From DAOUCP01 sp034432155 (GTDB lineage Bacteria; Chloroflexota; Anaerolineae; Epilineales; Epilineaceae), in assembly GCA_034432155.1 (NCBI GenBank), contig DAOUCP010000005.1, positions 1 to 36,598 of the forward strand: a DNA stretch of 36,598 bases, given 5' to 3'. A program made the position numbers and the translations under genes. Shown in pieces: positions 7,855 to 15,699 of the stretch (position 1 is the first letter of the stretch; each line of letters starts with the position of its first letter). The notes beneath the pieces are model-generated. The model had not been told where the DNA came from, did no database searches, and worked only from the letters and a program-made list of their open reading frames with translations.

Positions 7855-8399
7855 GTGACAAACCGAAGGTGGCCACATGCTCGCTGGCGGGCTGCTTTGG
7901 CTGCCACATGTCGCTACTGGATATCGACGAGCGCTTGCTGGAGCTGGTCGAGCGCGTGGACTTCGATCGCTCGCCGATCGACGATTTCAAGCGCTTTCGC
8001 GGCCGGGTACAAATCGGTCTGATCGAAGGTGGTTGTGCCAACGAGGAGAATGTGCACGTGCTCCTTGACTTCCGCCAGCACTGCGACGTCCTCGTCTCGG
8101 TCGGCGATTGCGCCATCAGCGGCGGCCTGCCGGCGCTGCGCAACATGGTCTCCTTGGACGAGTGTCTACGCGAAGCGTTCGTGCAAGGCCCAACGGTGCA
8201 CAACCCGGGCGCCCGCATCCCGGACGATCCGGAGATTCCGCGGCTTCTGGACCGCGTCTACCCCTGCCATGAGGTCGTGCACATCGATCACTTCCTGCCC
8301 GGCTGCCCACCGTCGGCGGAGGCCATCTGGCAAGCCATCCGGGCACTGCTCGACGGCGCGCCACTGCAGTTACCGTACCAGCTGATCAAGTACGACTGA
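7851..8399 (+). CDS. hoxY: NAD-reducing hydrogenase small subunit HoxY
   Basis: 182 residues, the small hydrogenase subunit carrying the [4Fe-4S] cluster next to the NiFe site. The ligand pattern CxxC...GxCx3G...GCPP is complete: C15 and C18 in AGCFGCHMS, C87 in VGDCAISGG, and C152 in LPGCPPS. There is no twin-arginine signal, so the enzyme is cytoplasmic, as expected for group 3 hydrogenases. GGGAGG lies just before the ATG, which overlaps the hoxU stop. Confidence 0.95.
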   Translation: MSDKPKVATCSLAGCFGCHMSLLDIDERLLELVERVDFDRSPIDDFKRFRGRVQIGLIEGGCANEENVHVLLDFRQHCDVLVSVGDCAISGGLPALRNMVSLDECLREAFVQGPTVHNPGARIPDDPEIPRLLDRVYPCHEVVHIDHFLPGCPPSAEAIWQAIRALLDGAPLQLPYQLIKYD

Positions 8400-8415
8400 G
8401 AGAGGAGCACCGACG

Positions 8416-9858
8416 GTGTCTCACGGGTCAGACACGACGCGCATTGCCATCGATGCGGTCACCCGCGTGGAAGGCCACGGCAAGGTCACCATCTTGCTCG
8501 ATGGACAGAACCACGTGCAGCAGGCGCGGCTGCACATCGTCGAGTTTCGGGGCTTCGAGCGCTTTGTGATCGGGCGGCCCTTCTGGGAGGCGCCTGTACT
8601 GGTCCAGCGCCTGTGCGGCATCTGTCCGGTCAGCCACCACCTGGCGGCTGCCAAGGCGATGGATCGCATCGTAGGCGTCGACCGCCTCACGCCGACCGCC
8701 GAGAAGATGCGGCGCCTCATGCACTACGGCCAGATTCTGCAATCGCACGCGCTGCACTTCTTTCATTTGTCCTCGCCCGACCTCCTATTTGGGTTCGATG
8801 CCGATCCGGCCATTCGGAACATCGTTGGCGTAGCCGCGCGCCATCCTGACATCGCCAAGCAGGGCATTCTGTTGCGCCGCTTTGGCCAGGAGGTCATCCG
8901 TTACACCGCCGGCAAGCGCATTCACGGCACCGGAGCGATTCCGGGCGGCGTGAACAAGAACCTGTCACCTGCCGAGCGCGACGTGTTGCGCCGTGAGATG
9001 GACGACGTCATGGCCGCGGCGCGCGGCGCTGTCAACCTGGCGCGCAGTTACATCATCGAGCACTTGGAGCAGCTCGCGCCCTTTGGCTCGTTCCCCTCCA
9101 ACCACCTGTCGATCGTAGGCCCGAACGGTGAGCTGGAGCTGTACGACGGCCGCCTGCGAGCCATCGATGCCCGCGGCGAGCGAATCTTCGATGGCGTGGA
9201 CAATCAGAGCTACGCGGACTTCATCGCCGAGGAGGTCCGCCCATGGAGCTACATGAAGTTTCCGTTCCTTCGCACGCTGGGACCTGAGAAGGGCTGGTAC
9301 CGAGTCGGTCCGTTGGCTCGACTCAACACCTGCGAACGCATCGATACCCCAGAGGCCGAGGTCGAGCGGCGGCGGTTTCGCGAGACGTTCGGCGAGGCGC
9401 CGAGTCCCATGACCCTGGCCTACCACTGGGCACGGATGATCGAGCTCTTGCACGCCGCCGAGAAGATCCGCGCGCTCTTGGACGACCCCGACTTGCAGGG
9501 CAGCGAACTTCAGCTGCGCGGGGAACGCCGCCACGAAGCCGTCGGCATCGTGGAAGCCCCGCGCGGGACGTTGTTCCACCACTATGAGGTGGGCGACGAC
9601 GACCTCATTCGGCGCTGCAATCTGATTGTCTCCACCACCAACAACAATGAGCCCATGAATCGGGCGGTGACCCGCGTGGCCATGGATCACTTGTCCGGGC
9701 AGCCGGTGATCACCGAAGCGCTCCTCAACCACATTGAGGTGGCCATTCGGGCTTACGATCCTTGCCTGTCGTGCGCCACCCATGCTTTGGGCCAGATGCG
9801 GCTGGTGGTCGAGCTGATCGATGTCGGCGGCCAGATGGTGGATCGAGCAGTTCGCTAG
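8416..9858 (+). CDS. hoxH: NAD-reducing hydrogenase large (NiFe) subunit HoxH
   Basis: 480 residues. It holds the NiFe(CN)2CO active site. The two metal-binding motifs are intact: L1 RLCGICPVSHH with C67 and C70, and L2 DPCLSCATH with C450 and C453. A 24-residue C-terminal tail follows H456; in this family the tail is removed by the protease encoded next door once nickel is inserted. GTG 8416 is chosen because AGAGGAG lies 8 bp upstream (8401-8407). The complete catalytic motifs indicate a working bidirectional hydrogenase. The genes hypA-F, needed for cofactor assembly, are not in this window. Confidence 0.96.
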   Translation: MSHGSDTTRIAIDAVTRVEGHGKVTILLDGQNHVQQARLHIVEFRGFERFVIGRPFWEAPVLVQRLCGICPVSHHLAAAKAMDRIVGVDRLTPTAEKMRRLMHYGQILQSHALHFFHLSSPDLLFGFDADPAIRNIVGVAARHPDIAKQGILLRRFGQEVIRYTAGKRIHGTGAIPGGVNKNLSPAERDVLRREMDDVMAAARGAVNLARSYIIEHLEQLAPFGSFPSNHLSIVGPNGELELYDGRLRAIDARGERIFDGVDNQSYADFIAEEVRPWSYMKFPFLRTLGPEKGWYRVGPLARLNTCERIDTPEAEVERRRFRETFGEAPSPMTLAYHWARMIELLHAAEKIRALLDDPDLQGSELQLRGERRHEAVGIVEAPRGTLFHHYEVGDDDLIRRCNLIVSTTNNNEPMNRAVTRVAMDHLSGQPVITEALLNHIEVAIRAYDPCLSCATHALGQMRLVVELIDVGGQMVDRAVR

Positions 9859-9889
9859 GCGTGGCGAGTGCTTTCGCGGGGATGGCACG

Positions 9890-10543
9890 GTGACGGGCGC
9901 AATGGAGCCGGTGCTGGTGCTGGCGTTCGGGAATCCGGGGCGCCAGGACGACGGTCTGGGGCCGGCGGCGGCCGAGATGCTAGCCGGGCACGCGCTGCCG
10001 GGCGTGACCGTCGAGGCTGACTACCAACTGATGGTAGAGGACGCGGCCCGCATCGCCGAGCACGCCGCGGTAGTGTTCATCGACGCCGCTCGGGGCGGAC
10101 CGGAGCCTTTCTGCCTGGAGCCAGTGCGGCCGGTACGGGTAGCTCCCTTCTCGAGCCACGCGAGCCAGCCGGGAGCCTTGCTGGCCCTCGCCGCCGAGCT
10201 CGATGGCGTCTCGCCCCCTGGCTTCCTCATGGCCATCCGTGGCTACGAGTTCGACCACTTCGACGAGCAGCTTTCCGAAGGCGCTCGTCGCAACCTCAAG
10301 CTCGCCGTGCAATGCCTCGCCGAGCTTCTGGGGCATGAGCACAGCGCACGGTTGGTGATGCTCGAGCGCTACGCCAACCAGGGTGCGGCGGGATGCGCCA
10401 ACCGGCTGGCAGCGGAATGCGCCAATCAGGTGATAGCGGGATGCGCCAACCGGCTGGCAGCGGAATGCGCCAATCATGTCGCGGCGGAACGCGCCAATCA
10501 GGTGACAGCTGAACAGGAGGAGATATGGCTGGCAGACCGGTGA
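9890..10543 (+). CDS. hoxW: Hydrogenase maturation protease HoxW with a repetitive C-terminal tail
   Basis: 217 residues. It is predicted to clip the C-terminal tail of HoxH after nickel insertion. Family motifs are GNPGRQDDGLG near the start (with the first nickel-sensing acidic residue), FIDAARGG, and a conserved His in SHASQPG. GTG 9890 has a GGGGA-like site 7 bp upstream; ATG 9902 is an in-frame alternative. Family members end near residue 160. This one continues with six copies of an 8-residue repeat (consensus CANRLAAE; DNA 10370-10513) rich in Cys, Ala and Asn, and then overlaps the start of the response regulator gene by 19 bp. The tail includes four Cys residues in a regular 8-residue phase. 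The protease call is good; the tail's function is unknown. Confidence 0.85.
   Translation: MTGAMEPVLVLAFGNPGRQDDGLGPAAAEMLAGHALPGVTVEADYQLMVEDAARIAEHAAVVFIDAARGGPEPFCLEPVRPVRVAPFSSHASQPGALLALAAELDGVSPPGFLMAIRGYEFDHFDEQLSEGARRNLKLAVQCLAELLGHEHSARLVMLERYANQGAAGCANRLAAECANQVIAGCANRLAAECANHVAAERANQVTAEQEEIWLADR
10370..10513 (+). repeat. 24-bp tandem repeat, six in-frame copies at the 3' end of hoxW
   Basis: Six consecutive 24-bp units start at 10370, 10394, 10418, 10442, 10466 and 10490. Two forms alternate in the first four copies, one with ACCGGCTGGCAGCGGAA and one with ATCAGGTGATAGCGGGA. They encode an 8-residue repeat, [YCR]AN[QRH]xxA[EG]. The array runs straight into the AGGAGG of the downstream response regulator (10515-10520). 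The alternation implies that a 48-bp pair was duplicated after the first expansion. Confidence 0.95.
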
Positions 10544-10932
10544 CCGTCCTGGTCGTCGACGATGACCCGGATGTGGTGGATGTCATGCGCACCATTCTCG
10601 AGGCCAATGGCTTCGCCTGCCAGACGGCAGGCAGCGCCGAGGAGGGCCTGGCGCGCTTCGCGGAGAGTCAGCCGGACCTTATCCTGGCCGATCTCATGAT
10701 GGAAGAGGTGGACTCGGGCACCGGCTTCGTCCGGTCGCTCCAGCTGGCGGGCAACACGGCTCCCGTCTTCCTGCTGAGCTCGGTGGGCGACGCCCTGTCG
10801 ACGACGGCCGACCCGGCGAGCCTCGGGCTGGCAGGCATCTTCCAGAAGCCTGTCGATCCGGCCACCTTGGTGCGAACGCTGCGGGCGGCCCTGCGCGGCC
10901 AGCCAGGAGCTGGCGAGCCGGGCGGCGACTAA
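10525..10932 (+). CDS. Single-domain response regulator (receiver only)
   Basis: 135 residues forming one CheY-like receiver with no DNA-binding or enzymatic output domain. The acidic pocket VDDD (D12-D14), phospho-acceptor D56 (ILADLMM), switch Ser85/Ser86 (LLSS) and K108 (FQKP) are all present. A strong AGGAGG at 10515-10520 precedes ATG 10525, which lies inside the end of hoxW, so it is co-transcribed with the hydrogenase. Its stop overlaps the stop of the histidine kinase gene on the other strand by 4 bp. The kinase is the obvious candidate partner. Receiver-only proteins usually act by protein contact or in a phosphorelay. Confidence 0.92.
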   Translation: MAGRPVTVLVVDDDPDVVDVMRTILEANGFACQTAGSAEEGLARFAESQPDLILADLMMEEVDSGTGFVRSLQLAGNTAPVFLLSSVGDALSTTADPASLGLAGIFQKPVDPATLVRTLRAALRGQPGAGEPGGD

Positions 10933-12470
10933 GCCAGGGCAGGGCCGTCGGTCTCCGGTTCGCGCAGTCGGCCGCCCGGCACTTGGGCTGCTCCGTCGCT
11001 CGGCGGTTGGGCTGCCGGCAGGCGGATCACGAACTCGCTTCCCTGGCCCTCGCGGCTCCACAGCGCGACGGTGCCACCCTGCCGCTCCACGGCTTCCTTG
11101 ACGAACGCCAGGCCGAGGCCGGTGCCCTCGACCGATCGCGCGTTCTTCGCCCGGTAGAAGGGCTCGAAGAGTCGCGGCTGCTCGGCGATGGGAATCCCGA
11201 TGCCTGTGTCCCGCACCCGCAGCTCGATCCGATCGCCCACCGCGGCCGCGGCCAGCCAGACGGTGCCGCCAGGCGGCGTGTACTTCAGCCCGTTAGACAG
11301 CAGGTTCTCAATCACCTGACGCAGGATGGCTGCATCGCTGGCCACCCATAAGGGAGTCTCGGGCAGATCGACCTGCAACTGGAGGGAACGTTGCCGCGCC
11401 AGATCGGCGAAGGTCGCGACCACCGTGCGGGTCACCGCCGCCAGATCCACCGTCCCGACCTTCGCGCTTGTTGCCATCTCGCGGGTCCGACCCAAGAGCA
11501 AGAGCTCGCTCACCACCGTGGCCAGCATGGCCAGGCGACCCCGCACCCGCTCGAGCGTCTGGCGCTGCGGCTCGGCCAGCTCGCCCGCATAGCCCTGCCG
11601 CACCACGTCCAGCATGCTCACGGAGGCATCCAGCGGGGCGCGCAGATTGTGCGCCACCTGCAACAGGAAACGGGCCCGCTCCGCGGCCAGAGCAGCCTGC
11701 GTCTCGGCAGCGCGCTCGGTCTCACGGCGCAGCCGCTCGACCAGGCACGCCGTCACGGTGGCGACGAGGAAGGCTGCGCTGGCGAAGCAAGCCAGACGCA
11801 CTGCGTCCCACGCCAGAGCATCGCCAGCCGTCGGCGCCGCGTCGCCCAGGTGAGCGCCCGGTACGGCAAGAATGTTAGCCCGATCGAGGAAGGTGCCGGC
11901 TGCTAGGCCAGCGACGATTAGACCCGCCACCAGCCAGGCCCAACGCTTGCCCAGCCCCAGGGCAGCCAAGACGACGGGCCAGAGAAGGAAGGGCAAGAGG
12001 GGGCTCGCCAGGCCCGCCGACAGCTGAACCAGGGCAAAGACAGCCGCGCCGTCGAGGCCAAGGCTGGCAAACACCAGCCGCCGGCTTAGGACGGCCTCGC
12101 GGCGGGATTCGGCCGCCGTGGTCGGTCGCCGCCGCAGCCGCCGCTCTAGCCAGGCCAGAACCGCGTTGTAGCCCCACATCGACGCCGCCACGGCGAGAAC
12201 GGGCGCCGTAGCGAGTGGCAGGCCCACGAGCCTGCCGCACAGGACGGCCAGTCCGATTGCCAGCGGCGCCCACCAGCGCCAGGCAAGGAGCCAGGCCATC
12301 TGCTCGACGGCCCGTGGGACAGCCCCGTCTCGCGGCGGCCGATCGTGGGTGCGGACGCCCCCATCTCGCAGCGGCCCATCGTTGGCGGGGACGCCCCAGC
12401 CCCGCGGCTCCCCCACGTTGGCGGGGACGGCCCCCGTGGGTCGTCCGGTTGCCGCCCCGCCATCCGTCAC
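10929..12470 (-). CDS. Membrane-bound sensor histidine kinase
   Basis: 513 residues. A Gly/Pro-rich N-terminus (1-52) with three 12-residue repeats is followed by about six predicted membrane helices (66-244). Then come a short coiled coil, a HisKA domain with H274 in AHNLRAPL (a divergent H-box), and an HATPase domain with N-box ENLLSNGLKY, G1 DTGIGIP, F-box FEPFYR and G2 GTGLGLAFVK. No PAS, GAF or extracellular sensor domain is seen, so the membrane region may be the sensor. GTG 12470 is the furthest start. A start nearer the first helix is possible, because the N-terminus is low complexity. It follows aclA by 84 bp on the same strand and may share that transcript. Output is probably the adjacent receiver. 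Confidence 0.9.
   Translation of the reverse strand: MTDGGAATGRPTGAVPANVGEPRGWGVPANDGPLRDGGVRTHDRPPRDGAVPRAVEQMAWLLAWRWWAPLAIGLAVLCGRLVGLPLATAPVLAVAASMWGYNAVLAWLERRLRRRPTTAAESRREAVLSRRLVFASLGLDGAAVFALVQLSAGLASPLLPFLLWPVVLAALGLGKRWAWLVAGLIVAGLAAGTFLDRANILAVPGAHLGDAAPTAGDALAWDAVRLACFASAAFLVATVTACLVERLRRETERAAETQAALAAERARFLLQVAHNLRAPLDASVSMLDVVRQGYAGELAEPQRQTLERVRGRLAMLATVVSELLLLGRTREMATSAKVGTVDLAAVTRTVVATFADLARQRSLQLQVDLPETPLWVASDAAILRQVIENLLSNGLKYTPPGGTVWLAAAAVGDRIELRVRDTGIGIPIAEQPRLFEPFYRAKNARSVEGTGLGLAFVKEAVERQGGTVALWSREGQGSEFVIRLPAAQPPSDGAAQVPGGRLREPETDGPALA
12319..12426. repeat. 36-bp tandem repeat, three copies in the 5' end of the kinase gene
   Basis: Units start at 12319, 12355 and 12391, with a decayed fourth to about 12446. 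Each ends in a GTTGGCGGGG-like block on the plus strand. Read in the kinase frame they give 12-residue repeats: VPANVGEPRGWG, VPANDGPLRDGG, VRTHDRPPRDGA. The array sits before the first membrane helix and so adds length without disturbing the folded domains. Confidence 0.85.
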
Positions 12471-12554
12471 CGTAGCCCCCGTCCCTCGTTGCGCTGTCGC
12501 CGCGTCGCCGGTTGCCTGGGACCCGGCCGGCGGCCGCGGCCGACGCGAGCCGTG

Positions 12555-14411
12555 CTACTTCAGGTAGGCGATGTCATCCCAGGGATGACGATACAGACCC
12601 TGCTTCAGGCGCTTCTGGTCGAGATGATGGCCGATGAGGCCAATCGAGCGGCCCAGGACGAACAGGCCGTTCAAGGCACCCAAGGCCACGTACTCATCGG
12701 CCTCCTCGCGCGGGAACTCGGCGCGCAGCAGGTCGACAAAGCAGATGCCGATGCAACCGTCCACGTTCAGGATGAGGTTGTCCCGCTTCTGCGTGGTGAC
12801 CTTCTCCACTTCCAGCGCGTACTTGAGAATCGCTGGATTGGCAAAGTTCGCGAGGGCATAGTCCACCAGCAACTTAACCCGCATGTCGGGGTTGTGGATC
12901 GACTTGACGCGGTGTCCAATGCCTGGAATGCGGATGCCGCGCGCCTTCATGTCGTCCACGAACGCCTTGGGCGACATCCCGGCATCGTATGCCTGCGAGA
13001 AGTAGCGAGCGGCGTCGTCGATGGCGCCTCCAAACCGCGGTCCGATGGTGAGCAAGCCCGACGCCAGCGAGGAGACGAGGTCCTTGCCAGCGCGGGTGGC
13101 GACGATGGTATTGTGAGCGCCGGAGACCGCCGGGCCGTGGTCGGCGGTGATCATCAGCGCCATCTCGATGAACCGAGTGGCGTACTCGGGCAGCAGGCGC
13201 TTGAACCACAGTTGCGAGATGACGCCGCCGATGCCGATCCAGCGCTCGATCACCTCGGAGATGGGCAGATCGCCATAGGTAAGCTCGGTGCCGCGATCAT
13301 CGGAGATCGAGGAGACGATGGAAGCAGGACGCCGTACCAGGCCCCTTTGCACCGCTACGCGGTAGTCCTGCGGCACAGGCGGCGGCTCCACCTCTGGCGC
13401 CGGCGTGATGACTCCCTGGGCAACGAGCGATTCGTAGACCTCTCGGATTCGGTCGCCGTAGTCATCGAAGGACCGCGGCACGATTGCCCCCGCCGCCGCC
13501 AGAGCAGCATTCTTGGCGTCAGCCGTCTCCAGCTCTGCCGATGCCGAAGCACCGGCATGGCCGAACTGGACGCCCGTCTTGAATGCCTTGGCGCATGTCC
13601 CGGTCACCCAGATGACCAGCGGCTTGCGGATCCGGCCGTCGCGCAGAGCATCGACAATCTCGTATTCGTCGGTGCCACCCACCTCGCCCAGCGAGACGAG
13701 CATTTTCACGTTTGGGTCGGCCTCGTAGCGCAGCAGATGCTCCAACAACGTCGAGCCAGGGTACCGATCCCCACCAATGGCGATGCCTTCGTACAGGCCG
13801 TCCGTGTTCCGGGCAATGATGTTGTAACACTCGTTCGACATACCGCCGGACTTCGAGACGAAGCCAACCGAGCCGGGCCGGTGCAGCTTTGACTCCAGGA
13901 TGTTCTGCAGCGTGCCACCCGTATTGCCGATCTTGAAAGCGCCAGCCTTGATTCCGCCGACCGTGGCCGGCCCGATGATCCACTTTCCCAGACGGTGCGC
14001 CTTGGCGATCAGCTCGCGGCTCTGCCGCTCCGGAACACCCTCGGCGATGATCACCACCGTCCGGATGGCCGGCAGGTCGAGCGCCTCGTGGGCCGACTGG
14101 GCGGCCGAGCGGAACGAGGCGAAGCTGATCACGACATCGGCAGCCGGATGCCGCTGGCTGGCCCTTTCCAAGGAGCGATACACCGGCAACAAGATCTCTC
14201 CCGAGCCGAAGAAGAACTTCTCGAAGGACTCTCGGCCAGCCGGGTCGATGATGGCAGCTACCGAGGGAGTGGCCCGGCGCGACGCGTAGTCGAAGTCCAG
14301 CATTCGCTGCACCGCGTTCGTCTGCATGTTGTAGATGAACGCTTGCGTTTGCGCCGTGAACAACACGTAGTCGGGCTGGTTCTGTCCAGCCGAAGAGCTT
14401 ACCGCAACCAT
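12555..14411 (-). CDS. aclA: ATP-citrate lyase, large subunit (citrate synthase-like)
   Basis: 618 residues, close to the roughly 610-residue AclA of Chlorobium. With AclB it cleaves citrate using ATP and CoA to acetyl-CoA and oxaloacetate, the defining step of the classical reductive TCA cycle. Residues 1-330 are succinyl-CoA-ligase-like, with the phosphorylated histidine H285 in QFGHAGASA and the swivel segment FVSKSGGMSNE. Residues 380-618 are citrate-synthase-like, with ADHGPAVSGAHNT, GPRFGGAIDDAAR, GIGHRVKS and NLILNVDGCIG. AGGAGG at 14420-14425 precedes the ATG with 8 bp spacing. The gene abuts aclB (no gap). All catalytic motifs are present, so this is not a succinyl-CoA ligase. A perfect 12-bp palindrome CGGCCGCGGCCG (12531-12542) lies in the gap after the gene. 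Confidence 0.96.
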   Translation of the reverse strand: MVAVSSSAGQNQPDYVLFTAQTQAFIYNMQTNAVQRMLDFDYASRRATPSVAAIIDPAGRESFEKFFFGSGEILLPVYRSLERASQRHPAADVVISFASFRSAAQSAHEALDLPAIRTVVIIAEGVPERQSRELIAKAHRLGKWIIGPATVGGIKAGAFKIGNTGGTLQNILESKLHRPGSVGFVSKSGGMSNECYNIIARNTDGLYEGIAIGGDRYPGSTLLEHLLRYEADPNVKMLVSLGEVGGTDEYEIVDALRDGRIRKPLVIWVTGTCAKAFKTGVQFGHAGASASAELETADAKNAALAAAGAIVPRSFDDYGDRIREVYESLVAQGVITPAPEVEPPPVPQDYRVAVQRGLVRRPASIVSSISDDRGTELTYGDLPISEVIERWIGIGGVISQLWFKRLLPEYATRFIEMALMITADHGPAVSGAHNTIVATRAGKDLVSSLASGLLTIGPRFGGAIDDAARYFSQAYDAGMSPKAFVDDMKARGIRIPGIGHRVKSIHNPDMRVKLLVDYALANFANPAILKYALEVEKVTTQKRDNLILNVDGCIGICFVDLLRAEFPREEADEYVALGALNGLFVLGRSIGLIGHHLDQKRLKQGLYRHPWDDIAYLK

Positions 14412-15689
14412 CTATGCCACCTCCTTCAGAGCCATCGAGACAATGCGCGTCATGTGCGTCTCCGGACCATACACCGCCATCGGCACACCGATCTCCTCGC
14501 CCACTTCCCGCATCAGGCGCAGCCCCTCCTGGTAGTTGGGACCTCCCCGCCGCACGTAGATCTTCACATGATGCTGACGCAGCTTCTCTCCGTACTCCCG
14601 CAACGCCCGGATGATCCCGGTGAACGTTGCCGCGACGTCGGTGAAGTTGGCGATCCCGCCGCCGATCAGGAGCACCTTGCCGTCAGGCCGGTAGGTCCGC
14701 GTCATGAGATCGAGGATGGTCTTGGCGTACAGGTAGGTGAGCTCCTCGCTTGGATCGCCGGAGTACTCGCCGTAGTTCGCCATCTCATGCATGTAGCCGA
14801 GATCGGTAATCGTGTCGGCAAAGATGACCGAAGCCCCGCCACCAGCGACCATGCTCCAGACGCGCCCTTGCGGGTTGAGGACCATCAGCTTGAGCGATGC
14901 CCCGGACATCGCATCCAGTTCACTGACGTAGCGTTCCTCGGGCGTGGCTTCGCGGCCGAAGGGCGGCGGGAACTCGATGTCGCCCCAGCGATCGCCCACC
15001 AGCCATTGGGCTGTGTCATCCAGCTTGGCGGCCATGTCCAGAGGGATGATCGCGGCGTCCGTCACGACGACGGGGTTGAGCTCCAGGTAGGCGAAGTGCA
15101 AGTCGGCATAGAAGCGGAACAGAGCAGTCGTGAAGTCGGCCAGTCGCATCTGTTTGTCGGCCGGCAGGGAGGCAAACAGCCGCTCGCCCAGTTCGGCCAC
15201 CGAGGGCATCTCGCCCACCGGCACGAGGTACCGGACCGCCTTGGCATCGATGTCACCGACATCCACCCCGCCCGCGGGGTGAAACAGGATCTGGTCACCA
15301 GACCGCTGCGAGAGGATGGCCAGGTAGGCCTCCTCGTCCGATCGGTGCGGCACGAACGGCTCCACCAGGAAATGATCGATCTTGCCCACCACGCCGTTCA
15401 CTTCCAGCGGCTGTCCCATCCGCTCGCCAATCCAGGCGGCTGCCGCCGGCCAGTCGGCATCCAAGAGCAAGAGGCCGCTCTTGCCCCGCCGCTTGACGAG
15501 CTGGTCGGGCTTGACCACCAGCCGTTCGCTGGTTAGCCAGGGAACCCTGGCCGGCAGGCTGGCCAGTTCGACGCCGGGCCCCACGGATAGATAGCGGTCC
15601 GCCAGGTGCCACCGCCCACCCGATAGCTCACCCAGCCAGCGAGCGAGCATACGCTTGCCATCTGCCTCACGAATCGCTCGTTGTGCCAT
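14412..15689 (-). CDS. aclB: ATP-citrate lyase, small subunit (ATP-grasp type)
   Basis: 425 residues, equivalent to the N-terminal part of eukaryotic ATP-citrate lyase and to Chlorobium AclB (about 400 residues). It has an ATP-grasp domain with VVKPDQLVKRRGKSGLL and AYLELNPVVVTD (nucleotide and Mg binding), then the citrate-binding half with GGGASVIFADTITDLG, ANYGEYSGDPSEE and KVLLIGGGIANFTDVAAT. The start is ATG 15689, because AGGAGG (15695-15700) lies just upstream. A longer frame to 15746 would overlap icd and begins with non-homologous residues. It lies between icd and aclA in a compact operon. Confidence 0.96.
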   Translation of the reverse strand: MAQRAIREADGKRMLARWLGELSGGRWHLADRYLSVGPGVELASLPARVPWLTSERLVVKPDQLVKRRGKSGLLLLDADWPAAAAWIGERMGQPLEVNGVVGKIDHFLVEPFVPHRSDEEAYLAILSQRSGDQILFHPAGGVDVGDIDAKAVRYLVPVGEMPSVAELGERLFASLPADKQMRLADFTTALFRFYADLHFAYLELNPVVVTDAAIIPLDMAAKLDDTAQWLVGDRWGDIEFPPPFGREATPEERYVSELDAMSGASLKLMVLNPQGRVWSMVAGGGASVIFADTITDLGYMHEMANYGEYSGDPSEELTYLYAKTILDLMTRTYRPDGKVLLIGGGIANFTDVAATFTGIIRALREYGEKLRQHHVKIYVRRGGPNYQEGLRLMREVGEEIGVPMAVYGPETHMTRIVSMALKEVA

Positions 15690-15699
15690 GCCACACCTC

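Noticed and set aside
12345..15536. Two plus-strand frames of over 500 residues opposite aclA and aclB
   Set aside because: They are mirror frames of well-supported genes with intact catalytic motifs; no domain or ribosome site supports them.
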